DNA from: Bacillota bacterium
Lineage (GTDB): Bacteria; Bacteroidota; Bacteroidia; Bacteroidales; Bacteroidaceae
Direction of reading: 5' to 3'
Length of the DNA: 64,000 bases
NCBI GenBank assembly: GCA_023664625.1
Contig: JAMPFD010000005.1
Span: 62,001-126,000 of the forward strand
Part shown: one piece after another, positions 44,004 to 53,482 of the stretch
Numbering within the stretch: the stretch's first letter is position 1
How the letters are laid out: every line of letters starts with the position of its first letter
Notes under the pieces: generated by a model
Told to the model about the DNA's origin: nothing
Databases searched by the model: none
What the model saw: the letters and a program-made list of their open reading frames with translations, nothing else
Position numbers and translations under genes: made by a program

Positions 44004-44408
44004 TTACAATCTTTTTGCAAAATCATTATACATTCTTTCCAGCATCGGGAGATAACTGCTTTCTATCGTTCTTATTATAACCTCGGCAGTATCGTCATCG
44101 TAGGTATGAACGGTAAGGTTTCTTGCTGACAGAGCGTGGAGCCATTCCTCCGCATCGTCAATGTATCCACTCTGGAAAGCCTGCCGTATGACGGATTTCG
44201 GCGACTGTACGACAAAACCTTCCGATTCAAGAAAGTCTTTCAGAACCTTCCATGCCAGTTCAAAGGTAAACTCAAAAGTTTGTATCAATCCTGCCTGCAT
44301 AAGAAAGTTTGCAGGTTCCTTCCTTAGCATGGTTACTCCTTCGCGGAGACGGGAAACGGCTCTTTCGAAGTTCTGGAAACGTTGTTTCCATCTGATGTCT
44401 GTATCCAT
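44004..44408 (-). CDS. HEPN protein (HI0074-like; toxin partner of MNT)
   Basis: 134 aa, all-helical HEPN protein of the nucleotidyltransferase-substrate-binding type (FERAVSRLREGV, FEFTFELAWKVLKDFLE, VIRQAFQSGYIDDAEEWLHAL). The R-x4-H ribonuclease-type motif appears as RNLTVH, followed by TYD. The HEPN-first, MNT-second order is the usual one. Such pairs are toxin-antitoxin or abortive-defence modules, often next to variable loci, here between an exopolysaccharide cluster and its exporter. The leader is AACC-rich. Confidence 0.85.
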   Translation of the reverse strand: MDTDIRWKQRFQNFERAVSRLREGVTMLRKEPANFLMQAGLIQTFEFTFELAWKVLKDFLESEGFVVQSPKSVIRQAFQSGYIDDAEEWLHALSARNLTVHTYDDDTAEVIIRTIESSYLPMLERMYNDFAKRL

Positions 44409-44458
44409 TGGCTGTGGGGTTGTGAGGTTATATTGTATGTTGTTATACGGTTATCTGG
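44409..44458 (-). repeat. AACC-rich leader tract before the HEPN gene
   Basis: Coding strand: GATAACCGTATAACAAC, then ATATAACCTCACAACCCC, directly before ATG 44408. Confidence 0.5.
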
Positions 44459-44906
44459 TCAGGTGGATAGTTCTACCTTCCAATCCGTTATGCCACGCTC
44501 CTTGGTGCTGAAGTTTATTCCTATCTTCACCACAGGCAGGTTGAGGAGTGAGAAGCGTTCCGCATAGTCTTTCAGTTCTATCTGCTCCATGGCAGTGCCG
44601 GCAGACCGGTCAAGCTTTGTCTCTATGAGATACAGCTTGTCCCACAGCACCATGACAAGGTCAACACGCCCGTCGCCGGCATGCACTTCCACATCGCCGT
44701 AGGCACCGAAAAGAGAGAAGACGACATATAGCATCTGCTTCCATTGGCTTCACCCATTACCGGCTTCGCCTCGTAAGATTTACGTGTCAAATCCTCAATT
44801 GCCTCTTCCCGTGTTATGCCGTTATACCCGGCAAAGAGACAGATGTCATCGCTCGTCACAGTAAAGAATTCCTTATTTGTTATTCCGCATAACCGTAGAA
44901 CCCTTA
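44459..44906 (-). pseudogene. Decayed AAA-ATPase/PD-(D/E)XK protein fragment
   Basis: Two overlapping frames together resemble the C-terminal part of Bacteroidetes AAA-ATPase-like proteins with a nuclease-like end. The first frame reads VLRLCGITNKEFFTVTSDD and GYNGITREEAIEDL. After a frameshift near 44730 the second reads GAYGDVEVHAGDGRVDLVM and LYLIETKLDRSAGTAMEQI, with the D ... E-x-K pattern of PD-(D/E)XK nucleases, and ends KVELST. The N-terminal ATPase part is missing. These genes are highly repeated in Prevotella-like genomes; this one is a truncated, frameshifted remnant. Confidence 0.75.
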
Positions 44907-44914
44907 CAATCCTT

Positions 44915-47479
44915 TTACTTTATAACCGACACAATCACAGCACCCATTGTGGCGAGTATGGAACCTATGCTTACCCACATGGAGGCTGTCTGTGCGGCAG
45001 TGCTCTGAGTGTTGCGTTCAGGCAGGACTATCTCGCATCCCGGTTCTATCTTCGCACCGTCGCGGACCATCTTCGCACTGCCGTTCTGATAGATTACGTA
45101 TGCCCAGCGGCGGTTCCTCGCACCGCGTGCGCCGCCCTGTGCCATGTAGTACTTTATGTTCTTGCCCTTCACGTAAGGAACGGTATTCTCGTAAGGCACG
45201 GCACCGCTGATTCTTACCGTGTTGTTAGTCTCCTGGACAATGATGCGGTCACCGTCACGGAGAATGATGTCTTCAGCACTGCCCGGATTGTTGAGCGATG
45301 CCTGAAGATCCACAGCCACCTTGTACTCGTCCTGGCGGAGGAACTGCTCCATGAGGAGGGAGTCGGCGAAGAGATATTTGCTTCCGCCTTCGGAAAGCTG
45401 CTGTGAGCCGTTGCCGGCATAGGCGCGGTAGGCACGCTGCTCATCAAGTTTCTTGAGGCGTATGCGCTTCTCCTCATCGTTCATCTTGCGCATGATATAC
45501 GTACCGTTAGGGGCGGCCTGCGACGTCGTGCCGCCGCAGAGTTTCAGCACGTCACTGACGCGTGTGTTTGCCTTTGTCAGCCCGTAATGGCCGGCAGACA
45601 TCACCTCGCCTTCGATGCTCACGCTCATCTGCTCCATGTAGGCTGCGTTGCGGGTCACATAGACTTCGTCGAACGGCATGAGCTTAAAGCCCTCCTTGCC
45701 GTCAAGGACAAAGCCGTCGACAAGCTGCATCTCGTAGGATTCCGTGCGCACATTGCCCGTTGCGGCGGCAGAAGAGTCAGCAATGCGGCGGTTGACCTTC
45801 ACCGTTGTGGAAGCGGCGTTCTTCAGTCCGCCGGCCTGGAGAATGAAGTCCTCTACAGTCATGCCGTCGGCATACTGATATGTTCCCGGATAGTACACCT
45901 CACCGTAAATCTTCAGTTTGCGCTCACCCGTCAGTTCCTTCTGCGACGGAATGAAGAGCACGTCCTCGTTACACAGCGGAATGTCCGCCACGGTGCCGTC
46001 AAGAATGCCCTGTATGTCGACAGGGATTACCTCCAGCGTACGGTCCTTCTTCATGCGGTGCATCACGGCATGCTGCGTAAAGGCATCCTCACGCAGGCCG
46101 TCGGCAATGGTTATGAGGCTGCGGACGCTTGTTATCTCGCCGCCCAGCTGATACTTGCCCGGACGGAACGCCGCACCTTTCAGCTCGACCATGTTTGAAT
46201 ATCTCGGGAGGATGGAGTCGACGCTCACAGAGTCTTCGTCAGCTACCTTGAAGGAGGCGAAGTCAAATTCCGTAACGTTATAAACGGAATATTCCTTGCC
46301 GTTCTTGCGTATGTCGCGGACACTCTTTGTGTAAGCGTCACCGGTGAATCCGCCGGCATATTTCAGGAGTGACTTCATCGACTCTGAGCTTTTCATCTCG
46401 TACCACATAGGGCGCTTCACCTTACCGGTGATGTTGACAAGGCATTCGTACGGGCCGACGACGATGACGTCATTGTCATGAAGGCGCACATTGCCCGTAA
46501 GCTTGCCGTTGAGGATATAGTCGTAGATATCAACATTGGAGACGAGACGGCCGTTGCGGTAGACTTTTATGTCACGCAGCGTACCGAGCTCATTGGTTCC
46601 GCCCGCCATATACAGGGCGTGGAAGACGCTGGCAAAAGCCGAGAGGGTGTATGTCCCGGGAATCTTCACCTCACCCATCACGTTCACCATGATGGTCTTT
46701 GTCTGTCCCACGGTCATCTTCACCTTTGACGAAGCGTAGCGGGAGCCGAGCGTGGAGCGCAGCTTCCTGTTGGCCTGTGCGACGGAGAGACCGCTGAGAT
46801 GTATCGGTCCGAAGCCTTCGACGACAATCTCTCCGTCAGGACTGACGGTGTATGTCTCCGACTTCTGTGACGCTCCGTAGACATCAACGATAACCTCGTC
46901 GCCGGGGCCGAGGACATAATTCTGCGGAGTGGCGATGTTCATGTTCGGCTCGAAGGAAAGGTCCTTGTTGTTGAAGATGTCACGGCCGAAGACTTTCCTT
47001 TTGTTCTTCAGTTTCTGCTCCAGCTTCTTCTCCAGGATTGTCAGGGAGTCCGGCATGAAGTCGTTCAGTGCGTCCACACCCTCATCCGTGCTGAACCTGT
47101 CATCGTCTCCGCCATCCATGCGGCGGCTGAGCTCAGGATAATATTCCTCACCGCCGAGAGTGTTCTTCGATGCGGTGCTCTGTCCGCCGCGTGCAGAAGT
47201 GCCGTTGGCGCTGCGGCTGCGTCCGTCCGTATTTTCCGACTTGCCCGAAGCGGCGCCGAGGCTGCTGTCCTTCATCTTGGCGTACTTCTTGCGCAACTGC
47301 TGCAGCTTCGTCACACTGACACCCTTCTGCATCAGTTTCGTGACAATCTGTGCCTGTGACGTTCCTTTCTTCTGTTCTTTCGTTACATAGTCGATAATCT
47401 GAGAGTCGGACATCGACTGCGCCATGGCTTCTGTCATGGCGATAATGCTTATCAAAGCGATGAGGAAGATTCGTTTCAT
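44915..47479 (-). CDS. SLBB-domain outer-membrane polysaccharide exporter (Wza-like)
   Basis: 854 aa from ATG 47479, where MKRIFLIALISIIAMTEAMAQ is a signal peptide; the open codons upstream are leader. Residues about 22-60 form a small helical repeat (VTKEQKKGTSQAQIVTKLMQKG). A Poly_export domain lies near 185-270 (YVLGPGDEVIVDVYG, SPDGEIVVEGFGPIHLSG). Several SLBB repeats follow (INITGKVKRPMWYEMKSSE-like, LKIYGEVYYPGTYQYADGM, VSIEGEVMSAGHYGLTKANT). A C-terminal hydrophobic helix (MWVSIGSILATMGAVIV) is present. It is much longer than E. coli Wza, as is usual in Bacteroidetes. It would export the polymer assembled by the cluster at 34.4-43.4 kb although it lies on the opposite strand. A separate promoter at 47839 and a long leader control it. 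Confidence 0.92.
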   Translation of the reverse strand: MKRIFLIALISIIAMTEAMAQSMSDSQIIDYVTKEQKKGTSQAQIVTKLMQKGVSVTKLQQLRKKYAKMKDSSLGAASGKSENTDGRSRSANGTSARGGQSTASKNTLGGEEYYPELSRRMDGGDDDRFSTDEGVDALNDFMPDSLTILEKKLEQKLKNKRKVFGRDIFNNKDLSFEPNMNIATPQNYVLGPGDEVIVDVYGASQKSETYTVSPDGEIVVEGFGPIHLSGLSVAQANRKLRSTLGSRYASSKVKMTVGQTKTIMVNVMGEVKIPGTYTLSAFASVFHALYMAGGTNELGTLRDIKVYRNGRLVSNVDIYDYILNGKLTGNVRLHDNDVIVVGPYECLVNITGKVKRPMWYEMKSSESMKSLLKYAGGFTGDAYTKSVRDIRKNGKEYSVYNVTEFDFASFKVADEDSVSVDSILPRYSNMVELKGAAFRPGKYQLGGEITSVRSLITIADGLREDAFTQHAVMHRMKKDRTLEVIPVDIQGILDGTVADIPLCNEDVLFIPSQKELTGERKLKIYGEVYYPGTYQYADGMTVEDFILQAGGLKNAASTTVKVNRRIADSSAAATGNVRTESYEMQLVDGFVLDGKEGFKLMPFDEVYVTRNAAYMEQMSVSIEGEVMSAGHYGLTKANTRVSDVLKLCGGTTSQAAPNGTYIMRKMNDEEKRIRLKKLDEQRAYRAYAGNGSQQLSEGGSKYLFADSLLMEQFLRQDEYKVAVDLQASLNNPGSAEDIILRDGDRIIVQETNNTVRISGAVPYENTVPYVKGKNIKYYMAQGGARGARNRRWAYVIYQNGSAKMVRDGAKIEPGCEIVLPERNTQSTAAQTASMWVSIGSILATMGAVIVSVIK

Positions 47480-47675
47480 TATGTCTTGTAGTTTTTTTCG
47501 TTCTTGATTGTGACTGACGGGAACACGCGGCTGTGCGTTCCTGAATATCGGGAAACACTCATCAATCAGCACGGACTGTCAGCGGTTCTTCCGCCTCCAT
47601 AATCCGTCACAGCCGTCAAATCCGGAGGCGCACACCTCCATTAAACAATAACGGCAGTGCACCTTATTTATTTTA
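47480..47675 (-). other. Proximal leader of the SLBB exporter gene
   Basis: About 196 bases between the inverted-repeat element and the start codon. A small hairpin GGAGG..CCTCC lies near 47624-47639. Nothing else was recognised. Confidence 0.35.
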
Positions 47676-47828
47676 GGCAACCATTGAATATTATTTCATA
47701 ATTGAATATTTTCTTGCCAACGCTTGTTCTTTTTTTGCCGATTGGTACACCCGCTTGCCAACGCTCCGCCCACCAACCGCCTCAAAAATAACAGCGTTTT
47801 AGTATAAACCAATTTCAGACAGCTACTT
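47676..47828 (-). repeat. Terminal-inverted-repeat leader element, copy 2 (153 bp)
   Basis: Minus-strand homologue of 2086-2240 over its full length. Ends are AAGTAGCTGTCTGAAATTGG (minus) and GGCAACCATTGAATATTATT (plus), imperfect inverted repeats. It begins just after the promoter of the SLBB gene and so would be transcribed in its 5' leader. Confidence 0.75.
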
Positions 47829-47838
47829 ATAATCTCTG

Positions 47839-47869
47839 CAAAAGTACAAAAAAATATGCAATATTCCAA
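47839..47869 (-). promoter_or_regulatory. Promoter of the SLBB exporter gene
   Basis: Minus strand TTG (47869-47867), 20 nt, TACTTTTG (47846-47839), matching TAnnTTTG. The predicted transcript has a leader of about 355 nt that starts almost at the edge of the inverted-repeat element. Confidence 0.65.
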
Positions 47870-48048
47870 TCTTTTGTCAAAATTTGTTGTACAGGGTCTG
47901 CGGGGCTTCAGGGTTATAGCGGATTACTGTTGCAGGTCGTGGGGCACGGGACGAGGTTATTGGGGGCATTCCATATATTGCTGATACACAAAAAAAATAA
48001 GCAACGTGCCATATCCTGAAATCCAAGAAGAAAAACTCATCGCGTTTG

Positions 48049-48136
48049 AAAGGTAACGTTTTGCCTCGCAAAAAGTAATGGTTCACACTGTAAAAGGTTA
48101 TCTTTCACGGTGTGAAAGGTAACGGTTCGTCCTGCA
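48049..48136. repeat. 22-bp tandem array 4 (4 units)
   Basis: Units start at 48049, 48071, 48093 and 48115, with cores AAAGGTAACGTTT, AAAAGTAATGGTT, AAAGGTTATCTTT and AAAGGTAACGGTT, exactly 22 bp apart. It lies in the 1-kb gap between the SLBB gene and the sugar kinase. The remaining bases 48137-48479 hold nothing I recognise. Confidence 0.85.
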
Positions 48137-48479
48137 TGTTTTTTTTACCGGCAGCATGGACGGCAATCACAATGAAAAAAAGAAGTTCCCGAGGGGCTTG
48201 GCTGAACGCCGCACGCCAATGCCTGTCATCCCGTGACCGGCGATTCCTGCGCCGGCGGAAGAGTGGCGGTTCTCAGGCAAGAGACTTTGCTGCCCCGCCG
48301 CATGCAAGGAACATTTCTGCAGCCGCGCAGCCCGGCAGGTACAGCGGCATCGGCTGAATGTCACCTGCGGAGGCAGGGCATCGGAATGCCCGCAACCGCA
48401 AGACCGTATTCCTGACGAGTTGCATATCGCTTACAGGAGCATGTCATCGAGATGACCTCGCGAGGTCCGTGGCATTCCC

Positions 48480-49406
48480 TTATCTTTCAAGACTTGCCAC
48501 AAATTCCGCGGAGACAGAGTTCCCGTACTGCTGGCAGACATCGGACGAGAACGCCTGTGCCATGCATATAAGCGGTTCCCAACGCTCCACGGGCAGCGAG
48601 AGCAATGTCGTCCTGTCTATATCCCCGCATGTCAGGGCATAGATGAATCCGGCATTGAAATTGTCCCCGGCACCTACTGTGCTCACCGTCTCTATCTTCC
48701 CTGCAGGAAAGGTTCTCCGCCACAACGGCGTGAAGACCTCGACGGGATTGCCGCCGTCGGTGCAGATGAACAGCGGACAGCACGGGCGGACATGCCGTTC
48801 ATAGATTTCCGTAGCGTCCTGAGTGCCGTAAAGGTATCCGAAATCCTCCAACGAGCCGCGCACAACGGTTGCCATGCACATGTTTTCCCTGATATTCTCC
48901 GCCGTGGCAGGTATGTCCTTGATATGTGAGGCACGGAAATTGATGTCGTAATAAAGTACGGAACCGGCGGAATATGCCTTTCCGAGCATTGCCGAGACTT
49001 CACGGCGTATGACGGGATTGACGGCGAAGAATGAGCCGAAGAGCACGATGTCCTCATCCGTGAAATCAGGAGCCATGGCGGCACTTACCGATGCTCCGGC
49101 ATGGTTCTTGTAAAACAGGTACCGGGCATCGTTATTCTCGTCAAGGAAAGCCAGTGAGATATGCGACTGCACACCTTTGTTCCTGTTGACGAAACGGTCA
49201 CTGACATTGTTCTCGCGGAGATACCTGCAGGTCATGTCCCCTACATGGTCGTCTCCCGCTTCCGTGACAATGCTGCACGGCACGCCGGCTCTGCCGAGGG
49301 AGATGACGGCGTTGAACGTTGAGCCTCCCGGCACTGCCGTCTGCGGCAGGTCGTTCTTGAAAATGATGTCAAGCACGGTCTCTCCTATTCCTATTATCTG
49401 TCTCAT
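48480..49406 (-). CDS. PfkB-family sugar kinase (KDG kinase or fructokinase type)
   Basis: 308 aa ribokinase-like protein. IGIGETVLDIIF opens the fold, PGGSTFNAVISLGRAG is the sugar-binding G-G motif, and STVGAGDNFNAGFIYAL contains the PfkB signature with the catalytic Asp of G-A-G-D. Its neighbours are mannonate dehydratase and a mannonate oxidoreductase. The next step in hexuronate breakdown is phosphorylation of 2-keto-3-deoxygluconate, so a KDG kinase role is attractive. Fructokinase is the common annotation for similar sequences and cannot be excluded. It has its own AACC-rich leader. Confidence 0.85.
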   Translation of the reverse strand: MRQIIGIGETVLDIIFKNDLPQTAVPGGSTFNAVISLGRAGVPCSIVTEAGDDHVGDMTCRYLRENNVSDRFVNRNKGVQSHISLAFLDENNDARYLFYKNHAGASVSAAMAPDFTDEDIVLFGSFFAVNPVIRREVSAMLGKAYSAGSVLYYDINFRASHIKDIPATAENIRENMCMATVVRGSLEDFGYLYGTQDATEIYERHVRPCCPLFICTDGGNPVEVFTPLWRRTFPAGKIETVSTVGAGDNFNAGFIYALTCGDIDRTTLLSLPVERWEPLICMAQAFSSDVCQQYGNSVSAEFVASLER

Positions 49407-49470
49407 GGAGTTATGTGGTTAATACGGTTCTGAGGTGCAGGTCTTCGGCTATGGGGTGTTTTTATGGTTG
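49407..49470 (-). repeat. AACC-rich leader tract before the PfkB kinase
   Basis: Coding strand: ACAACCATAAAAACACCCC and CACCTCAGAACCG, TTAACCACATAACTCC, ending at the start codon. Confidence 0.5.
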
Positions 49471-49530
49471 TCAATGCAAGTGTCATTGCCTCACAGCCCC
49501 TGGCCTTATAACCCGCAACCGAAAAAAAAC

Positions 49531-49587
49531 GATTGCCTTCATAAGACGTAGCGGCAGGTCGGGCCAATACGTTTCAGGAAGGCAATC
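49531..49587 (-). terminator. Terminator of uxuA
   Basis: Arms GATTGCCTTC (49531-49540) and GAAGGCAATC (49578-49587) enclose a 37-nt loop. On the minus strand it is followed by GTTTTTTTTCGG, an intrinsic terminator. Confidence 0.8.
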
Positions 49588-49622
49588 GTCCGGGAAATTT
49601 TATTGAAAGTCATATGTATTCT

Positions 49623-50903
49623 TTATCCGAAGAATCCGGGCTGCGTGTACTTTATGCCCAGTTCGTTGTCCACGACGGCAAGGATTCCCTGCACCTGTGC
49701 CAGGCCGAACATGCGGCCGAGGAACGAATATCCGGCATTGTAGCCCTTGTCCTCGTCACCCAGCATGGTCATGCCGTGATCGACACGCATGGGGAGTTTC
49801 TGCGTGGAAGGCTTGCGCGTCTGCATGCGGCGCTGCTCCTCCTTCTCGAAGATTCGTGCGAGTTCCACGAGATTGGCACGTCCGCCGAGATGGCTCGCCT
49901 CGGTGAAGTCGCCGTTAGGGAAGATGTGGCAGGAGCGCAGGTGTACGAAATGAGTCCTTTCGTGGAACTTCTCCGCCAGCGGGGTTAGGTCGTTATGACC
50001 GCCGGCAGAGAGGGAGCCGGCACAGAAGGTCAGTCCGTTGTGCTCGTTCGGCACGGCATCGAGGAACCACTGTATGTCGTCCTCACAGTTGACGATGCGC
50101 GGAAGTCCGAGGATAGGATACGGCGGGTCGTCCGGATGGACGCACATGTCGATGTCATACTCGTCGCATATCGGCATGATGGCCTCAAGCCAGGTCTTCA
50201 TGTTGTTGCGCAGGTCGTCCTTCGTCACACCGTCGTAGAGTGCGAGGAGCTCGCGGAAAAGCTCGACAGGCTTCTCGTCGCCCTCCTTGAAGTTGCCTGA
50301 GACGAAGCCCTGCGTCTTTATGACGATGTTCTCCACAAGGTCGCGGTCGTACTTTGCGTCAGCCTTGGCACGGATAGCCTCAACCTCTGCCATGAGATCA
50401 CGTCCCTGCAGAGCCTTTGAGGCGTTTGAGCCGTTGCCATCGACGATGGACTTCCACTCCTCCTCCGCTCCTTCGCGCTTGAGGATATGTATGTCGAAAT
50501 AGGCGAACTCCGCCCAGTTGAAGTAGAGGTTTGACGCACCGTTGGGGTTTTCATGAAGGAGGTCTGTCCTCGCCCAGTCGAGCACCGGCATGAAGTTGTA
50601 GCACACACAGTGGATTCCTTCCTTGCCGAGGTTGGCGAGAGATTCCTTGTAAACCTCTATCTGACGGTCACGGTCAGGACCGCCGTACTTTATCGTCTCG
50701 GTAACCGGAAGAGACTCTACGACGCTCCAGCGCATGCCGTAGCTTTCTATATATTCCTTCAGGTCGCGGATTTTCTCACGTGTCCACACTTCTCCGAGAG
50801 GTACGTCGTGAAGCGCGGTGACGATGCCTTCCACGCCTATCTGCTTAAGCATGGCAAGAGTGATCTTGTCATTCTTGCCAAACCAACGCCATGTTCTTTC
50901 CAT
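49623..50903 (-). CDS. uxuA: D-mannonate dehydratase
   Basis: 426 aa, slightly longer than the E. coli enzyme (394). The N-terminus RTWRWFGKNDKITLAMLKQIGVEGIVTALHDVP and LGEVWTREKI, then VVESLPVTETIK, CYNFMPVLDWARTDL, DIDMCVHPDDPPYP, LTFCAGSLSAGGHND and FVHLRSCHIFPNGDFTEASH are all family landmarks including the His, Cys and Asp metal ligands. It dehydrates D-mannonate to 2-keto-3-deoxygluconate in the cytoplasm. It follows the mannonate oxidoreductase gene by 43 bp and ends in a good terminator. It belongs to glucuronate-branch catabolism, matching the pectin theme. Confidence 0.96.
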   Translation of the reverse strand: MERTWRWFGKNDKITLAMLKQIGVEGIVTALHDVPLGEVWTREKIRDLKEYIESYGMRWSVVESLPVTETIKYGGPDRDRQIEVYKESLANLGKEGIHCVCYNFMPVLDWARTDLLHENPNGASNLYFNWAEFAYFDIHILKREGAEEEWKSIVDGNGSNASKALQGRDLMAEVEAIRAKADAKYDRDLVENIVIKTQGFVSGNFKEGDEKPVELFRELLALYDGVTKDDLRNNMKTWLEAIMPICDEYDIDMCVHPDDPPYPILGLPRIVNCEDDIQWFLDAVPNEHNGLTFCAGSLSAGGHNDLTPLAEKFHERTHFVHLRSCHIFPNGDFTEASHLGGRANLVELARIFEKEEQRRMQTRKPSTQKLPMRVDHGMTMLGDEDKGYNAGYSFLGRMFGLAQVQGILAVVDNELGIKYTQPGFFG

Positions 50904-50946
50904 ATTTGGTTGCGGGTTTTAGGGTTTTTGTCCGGGGTTATACTGT
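50904..50946 (-). repeat. AACC-rich leader tract before uxuA
   Basis: Coding strand: GTATAACCCC and AAAACCCTAAAACCCGCAACC, immediately before ATG 50903. Confidence 0.5.
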
Positions 50947-51759
50947 TTACATTGCTGTCACATTGAATCCGCCGTCGACGACAGCCACGGTGCCGGTGAC
51001 GAACTTTGCCGCGTCAGACATAAGGTAGTGGATTGTTCCGCAGAGCTCTTCCGGCTCTCCCATGCGGGAGAACGGAGTCTGACGGATGACATCCTTGCCG
51101 CGCTGGGTGTATGAGCCGTCAGGGTTTGTAAGGAGAGTGCGGTTCTGCTCCGTGATGAAGAATCCGGGTGCGATGGCATTTACGCGTATGCCCTCGCCGA
51201 ACTTGCGTGCCGCCTCCTGTGCCAGCCAGCCTGTGAAGCTGTTGATGCCGCTCTTTGCCGCAGAGTATCCGCAGACGCGGGTGATAGGGCGGAAGGCTGA
51301 CATGGACGAAAAATTGATGATGCTTCCCTTTCCCTGAGCCACCATTGGCTTGAGGAATATGCGAGTAGGGATGACTGTTCCAGTAAGATTAAGGTTCAGC
51401 ACGGCCTGGAACTGGTCAGGCTGGAGGTCGAAGAAGTTCTGGTCAGGACCTATCACCGCTCCTGCCATGTTGCCTCCGGCAGCATTGAGGAGAGTGTCGA
51501 CCTTGCCGTATTTCTCAACAACATAGTCACAGGCGGACTGCATTGCCTGCTCGTCCATGACGTCCATCTTTACGAATTCGCATACGCCGCCTGCCTTTTC
51601 GATGTCTGCGGCTATCTCCGCGCCGACGTCAGCCTTACGGCCGCCGATGATTACTTTGGCACCTTCGAGTGCCAGATACTTTGCTATGCAGCGGCCGAGA
51701 ATGCCCGTTCCGCCGGTGATGACCACAACGTAGTCCTTGATGTTAAATAGGTTAGCCAT
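50947..51759 (-). CDS. SDR-family D-mannonate oxidoreductase (fructuronate reductase)
   Basis: 270 aa Rossmann protein: VVVITGGTGILGRCIAKYLA (cofactor loop), NAAGGNMAGAV, INFSSMSAFRP and the catalytic YSAAK, then GIRVNAIAPGFF. The sequence is of the SDR group that substitutes for UxuB in many Bacteroidetes and Firmicutes, reducing fructuronate to mannonate. Position directly upstream of uxuA (43 bp) supports this. It is unrelated in fold to E. coli UxuB, so a UxuB symbol would mislead. Other 3-ketoacyl-type reductions are the alternative. Confidence 0.88.
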   Translation of the reverse strand: MANLFNIKDYVVVITGGTGILGRCIAKYLALEGAKVIIGGRKADVGAEIAADIEKAGGVCEFVKMDVMDEQAMQSACDYVVEKYGKVDTLLNAAGGNMAGAVIGPDQNFFDLQPDQFQAVLNLNLTGTVIPTRIFLKPMVAQGKGSIINFSSMSAFRPITRVCGYSAAKSGINSFTGWLAQEAARKFGEGIRVNAIAPGFFITEQNRTLLTNPDGSYTQRGKDVIRQTPFSRMGEPEELCGTIHYLMSDAAKFVTGTVAVVDGGFNVTAM

Positions 51760-51806
51760 TGTATTGATATTTAGGTTGTTTGCTTTTATATGGGAGTGAT
51801 TGTCAT

Positions 51807-51841
51807 GTCTGTATGCCGACTTTGAGGATTGGCATACAGAC
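51807..51841 (-). terminator. Hairpin after cysS
   Basis: Arms GTCTGTATGCC and GGCATACAGAC, 13-nt loop. The T-rich side (AGTCTCTTTTATC) is on the plus strand, so its direction is ambiguous. It lies 17 bp past the cysS stop. Confidence 0.55.
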
Positions 51842-51857
51842 AGTCTCTTTTATCAAT

Positions 51858-53345
51858 TTATATCGACCATACTGCCCCGTCGGCAGTGTCCTTTATGACA
51901 AATCCTGCCTCCTGGAGTTCATCACGCAGACGGTCTGACGTAGCCCAGTCCTTGTCGGCCTTAGCCTTGGCACGCATTTCGAGCACCATGTCCACTGCCT
52001 TTCCGAACGCTTTCTCCTTTGAAGGGTCGGCACTGCCCTCGGCAGGCTTCAGTCCGAGAATGTCCTCCACCCACAGATGCAGGGTGTCGGAGAGTTTCTG
52101 CAGGTCGTCAGCGGAGATTTTAGCCTTGCGGTCCACGAGGATGTTCACCTGCCGGCATGCCTCGAAGAGGAGCGAAATGACCTCCGGTGTCTGCAGGTCG
52201 TCGTTCATTGCGTCATAGAGCCGCTGCGGCAGCTCCGCCACAAACTTCTGAATCTCAGGCTGTGAGCCCTTTGCAGGCTGTATGCGCATAAGGTCCTTGA
52301 GTCCCGACTGGAGGCGTTCGAGTCCCTTTTCCGCCGCGATAAGGGCATCGTTGGAGAAGTCCACGGTGCCGCGGTAGTGTGCCGAAAGGATGAAGAAGCG
52401 TATCGTCAGCGGAGCGAAAGGCTGTGTCAGCAACTCATGCTCGCCCTTGAAGAACTGGTCGAGGGTGATGAAATTGTTATATGACTTTCCCATCTTCTTT
52501 CCGTTGATGGTAATCATGTTGTTGTGCATCCAGTATTTCACCGCCGGATGTCCCATGGAAGCCTGAGCCTGTGCTATCTCGCACTCATGGTGAGGGAACA
52601 CGAGGTCCATGCCGCCTCCGTGTATGTCAAACTCGTCGCCGAGATACTTCCTGCCCATGGCGGTACATTCGCAGTGCCATCCCGGGAAGCCGTCCGACCA
52701 TGGTGACGGCCATCTCATGATATGTTCAGGCTGCGCCTTCTTCCATAGGGCAAAGTCTGCCTGGTTCTTCTTTTCCCCGACACCGCCGAGATTCTCACGG
52801 CTCGCGTCCTTGACGTTCTCGAGAGAGCGTCCGGAAAGTATGCCGTACTTGAAGTCCTTGTTGTATTTCTCTATGTCGAAATATACGGAGCCGTTGCTGA
52901 CGTAGGCATACCCGTTGTCAAGAATCTGCTGCACGAGCTGCTGCTGCTCTATGATATGTCCTGTGGCATGCGGCTCTATGGACGGCGGAAGGACATTGAG
53001 CTTCTCCATTGCCGAGTTGAAGCGGCGCGTATAGTACTGAGCTATCTCCATAGGCTCCAGCTGTTCCAGCCTTGCCTTCTTTGCTATCTTGTCCTCACCC
53101 TCGTCGGCATCGTGCTCAAGATGGCCCACGTCAGTGATGTTACGGACATAGCGCACCTTGTAGCCGAGGTGCTTAAGATAACGGAAAAGAATGTCGAACG
53201 TAATGGCAGGACGTGCATGTCCGAGATGCGCGTCGCCGTAGACTGTAGGTCCGCAGACGTACATTCCCACGTTGGGAGCATGGAGCGGCTCAAAGCGTTC
53301 CTTCTGTCTGTGGAGGGTGTTATAGATAAGAAGTGTCTGGTTCAT
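51858..53345 (-). CDS. cysS: Cysteinyl-tRNA synthetase
   Basis: 495 aa class I synthetase. Residues 30-50 hold the zinc Cys and the HIGH-like motif ([15 protein letters not shown]). [17 protein letters not shown] and [18 protein letters not shown] contain the remaining zinc ligands and the active-site His cluster. [14 protein letters not shown] is the KMSKS loop, here K-M-G-K-S. The C-terminal helical domain with [30 protein letters not shown] ends as usual. It charges tRNA-Cys. It shares a symmetrical divergent promoter region with the CoA-transferase and has a roughly 140-nt AACC-rich leader. Confidence 0.97.
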   Translation of the reverse strand: MNQTLLIYNTLHRQKERFEPLHAPNVGMYVCGPTVYGDAHLGHARPAITFDILFRYLKHLGYKVRYVRNITDVGHLEHDADEGEDKIAKKARLEQLEPMEIAQYYTRRFNSAMEKLNVLPPSIEPHATGHIIEQQQLVQQILDNGYAYVSNGSVYFDIEKYNKDFKYGILSGRSLENVKDASRENLGGVGEKKNQADFALWKKAQPEHIMRWPSPWSDGFPGWHCECTAMGRKYLGDEFDIHGGGMDLVFPHHECEIAQAQASMGHPAVKYWMHNNMITINGKKMGKSYNNFITLDQFFKGEHELLTQPFAPLTIRFFILSAHYRGTVDFSNDALIAAEKGLERLQSGLKDLMRIQPAKGSQPEIQKFVAELPQRLYDAMNDDLQTPEVISLLFEACRQVNILVDRKAKISADDLQKLSDTLHLWVEDILGLKPAEGSADPSKEKAFGKAVDMVLEMRAKAKADKDWATSDRLRDELQEAGFVIKDTADGAVWSI

Positions 53346-53470
53346 TTTACGGTTATGAGGTCTTAAGGTTATGCGGCTGTGAGGCTTGTTGAGGTTTGGT
53401 CATGTGCTTCATGGACAATATCCGTAAAATCACAAAACCCTATGACCTCAAAACCACAGTGCCGTTTTTA
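53346..53470 (-). repeat. AACC-rich leader tract before cysS
   Basis: Coding strand: ACATGACCAAACCTCAAC, CTCACAGCCGCATAACC and GACCTCATAACCGTAAA before ATG 53345. Further upstream the sense of the repeat inverts (GAGGTCATAGGG). Confidence 0.55.
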
Positions 53471-53482
53471 CATTATATTAAA

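Noticed and set aside
47676..47828. Insertion sequence
   Set aside because: There is an inverted-repeat element but no transposase gene here or anywhere in the window, so only a MITE-like or leader element can be claimed.
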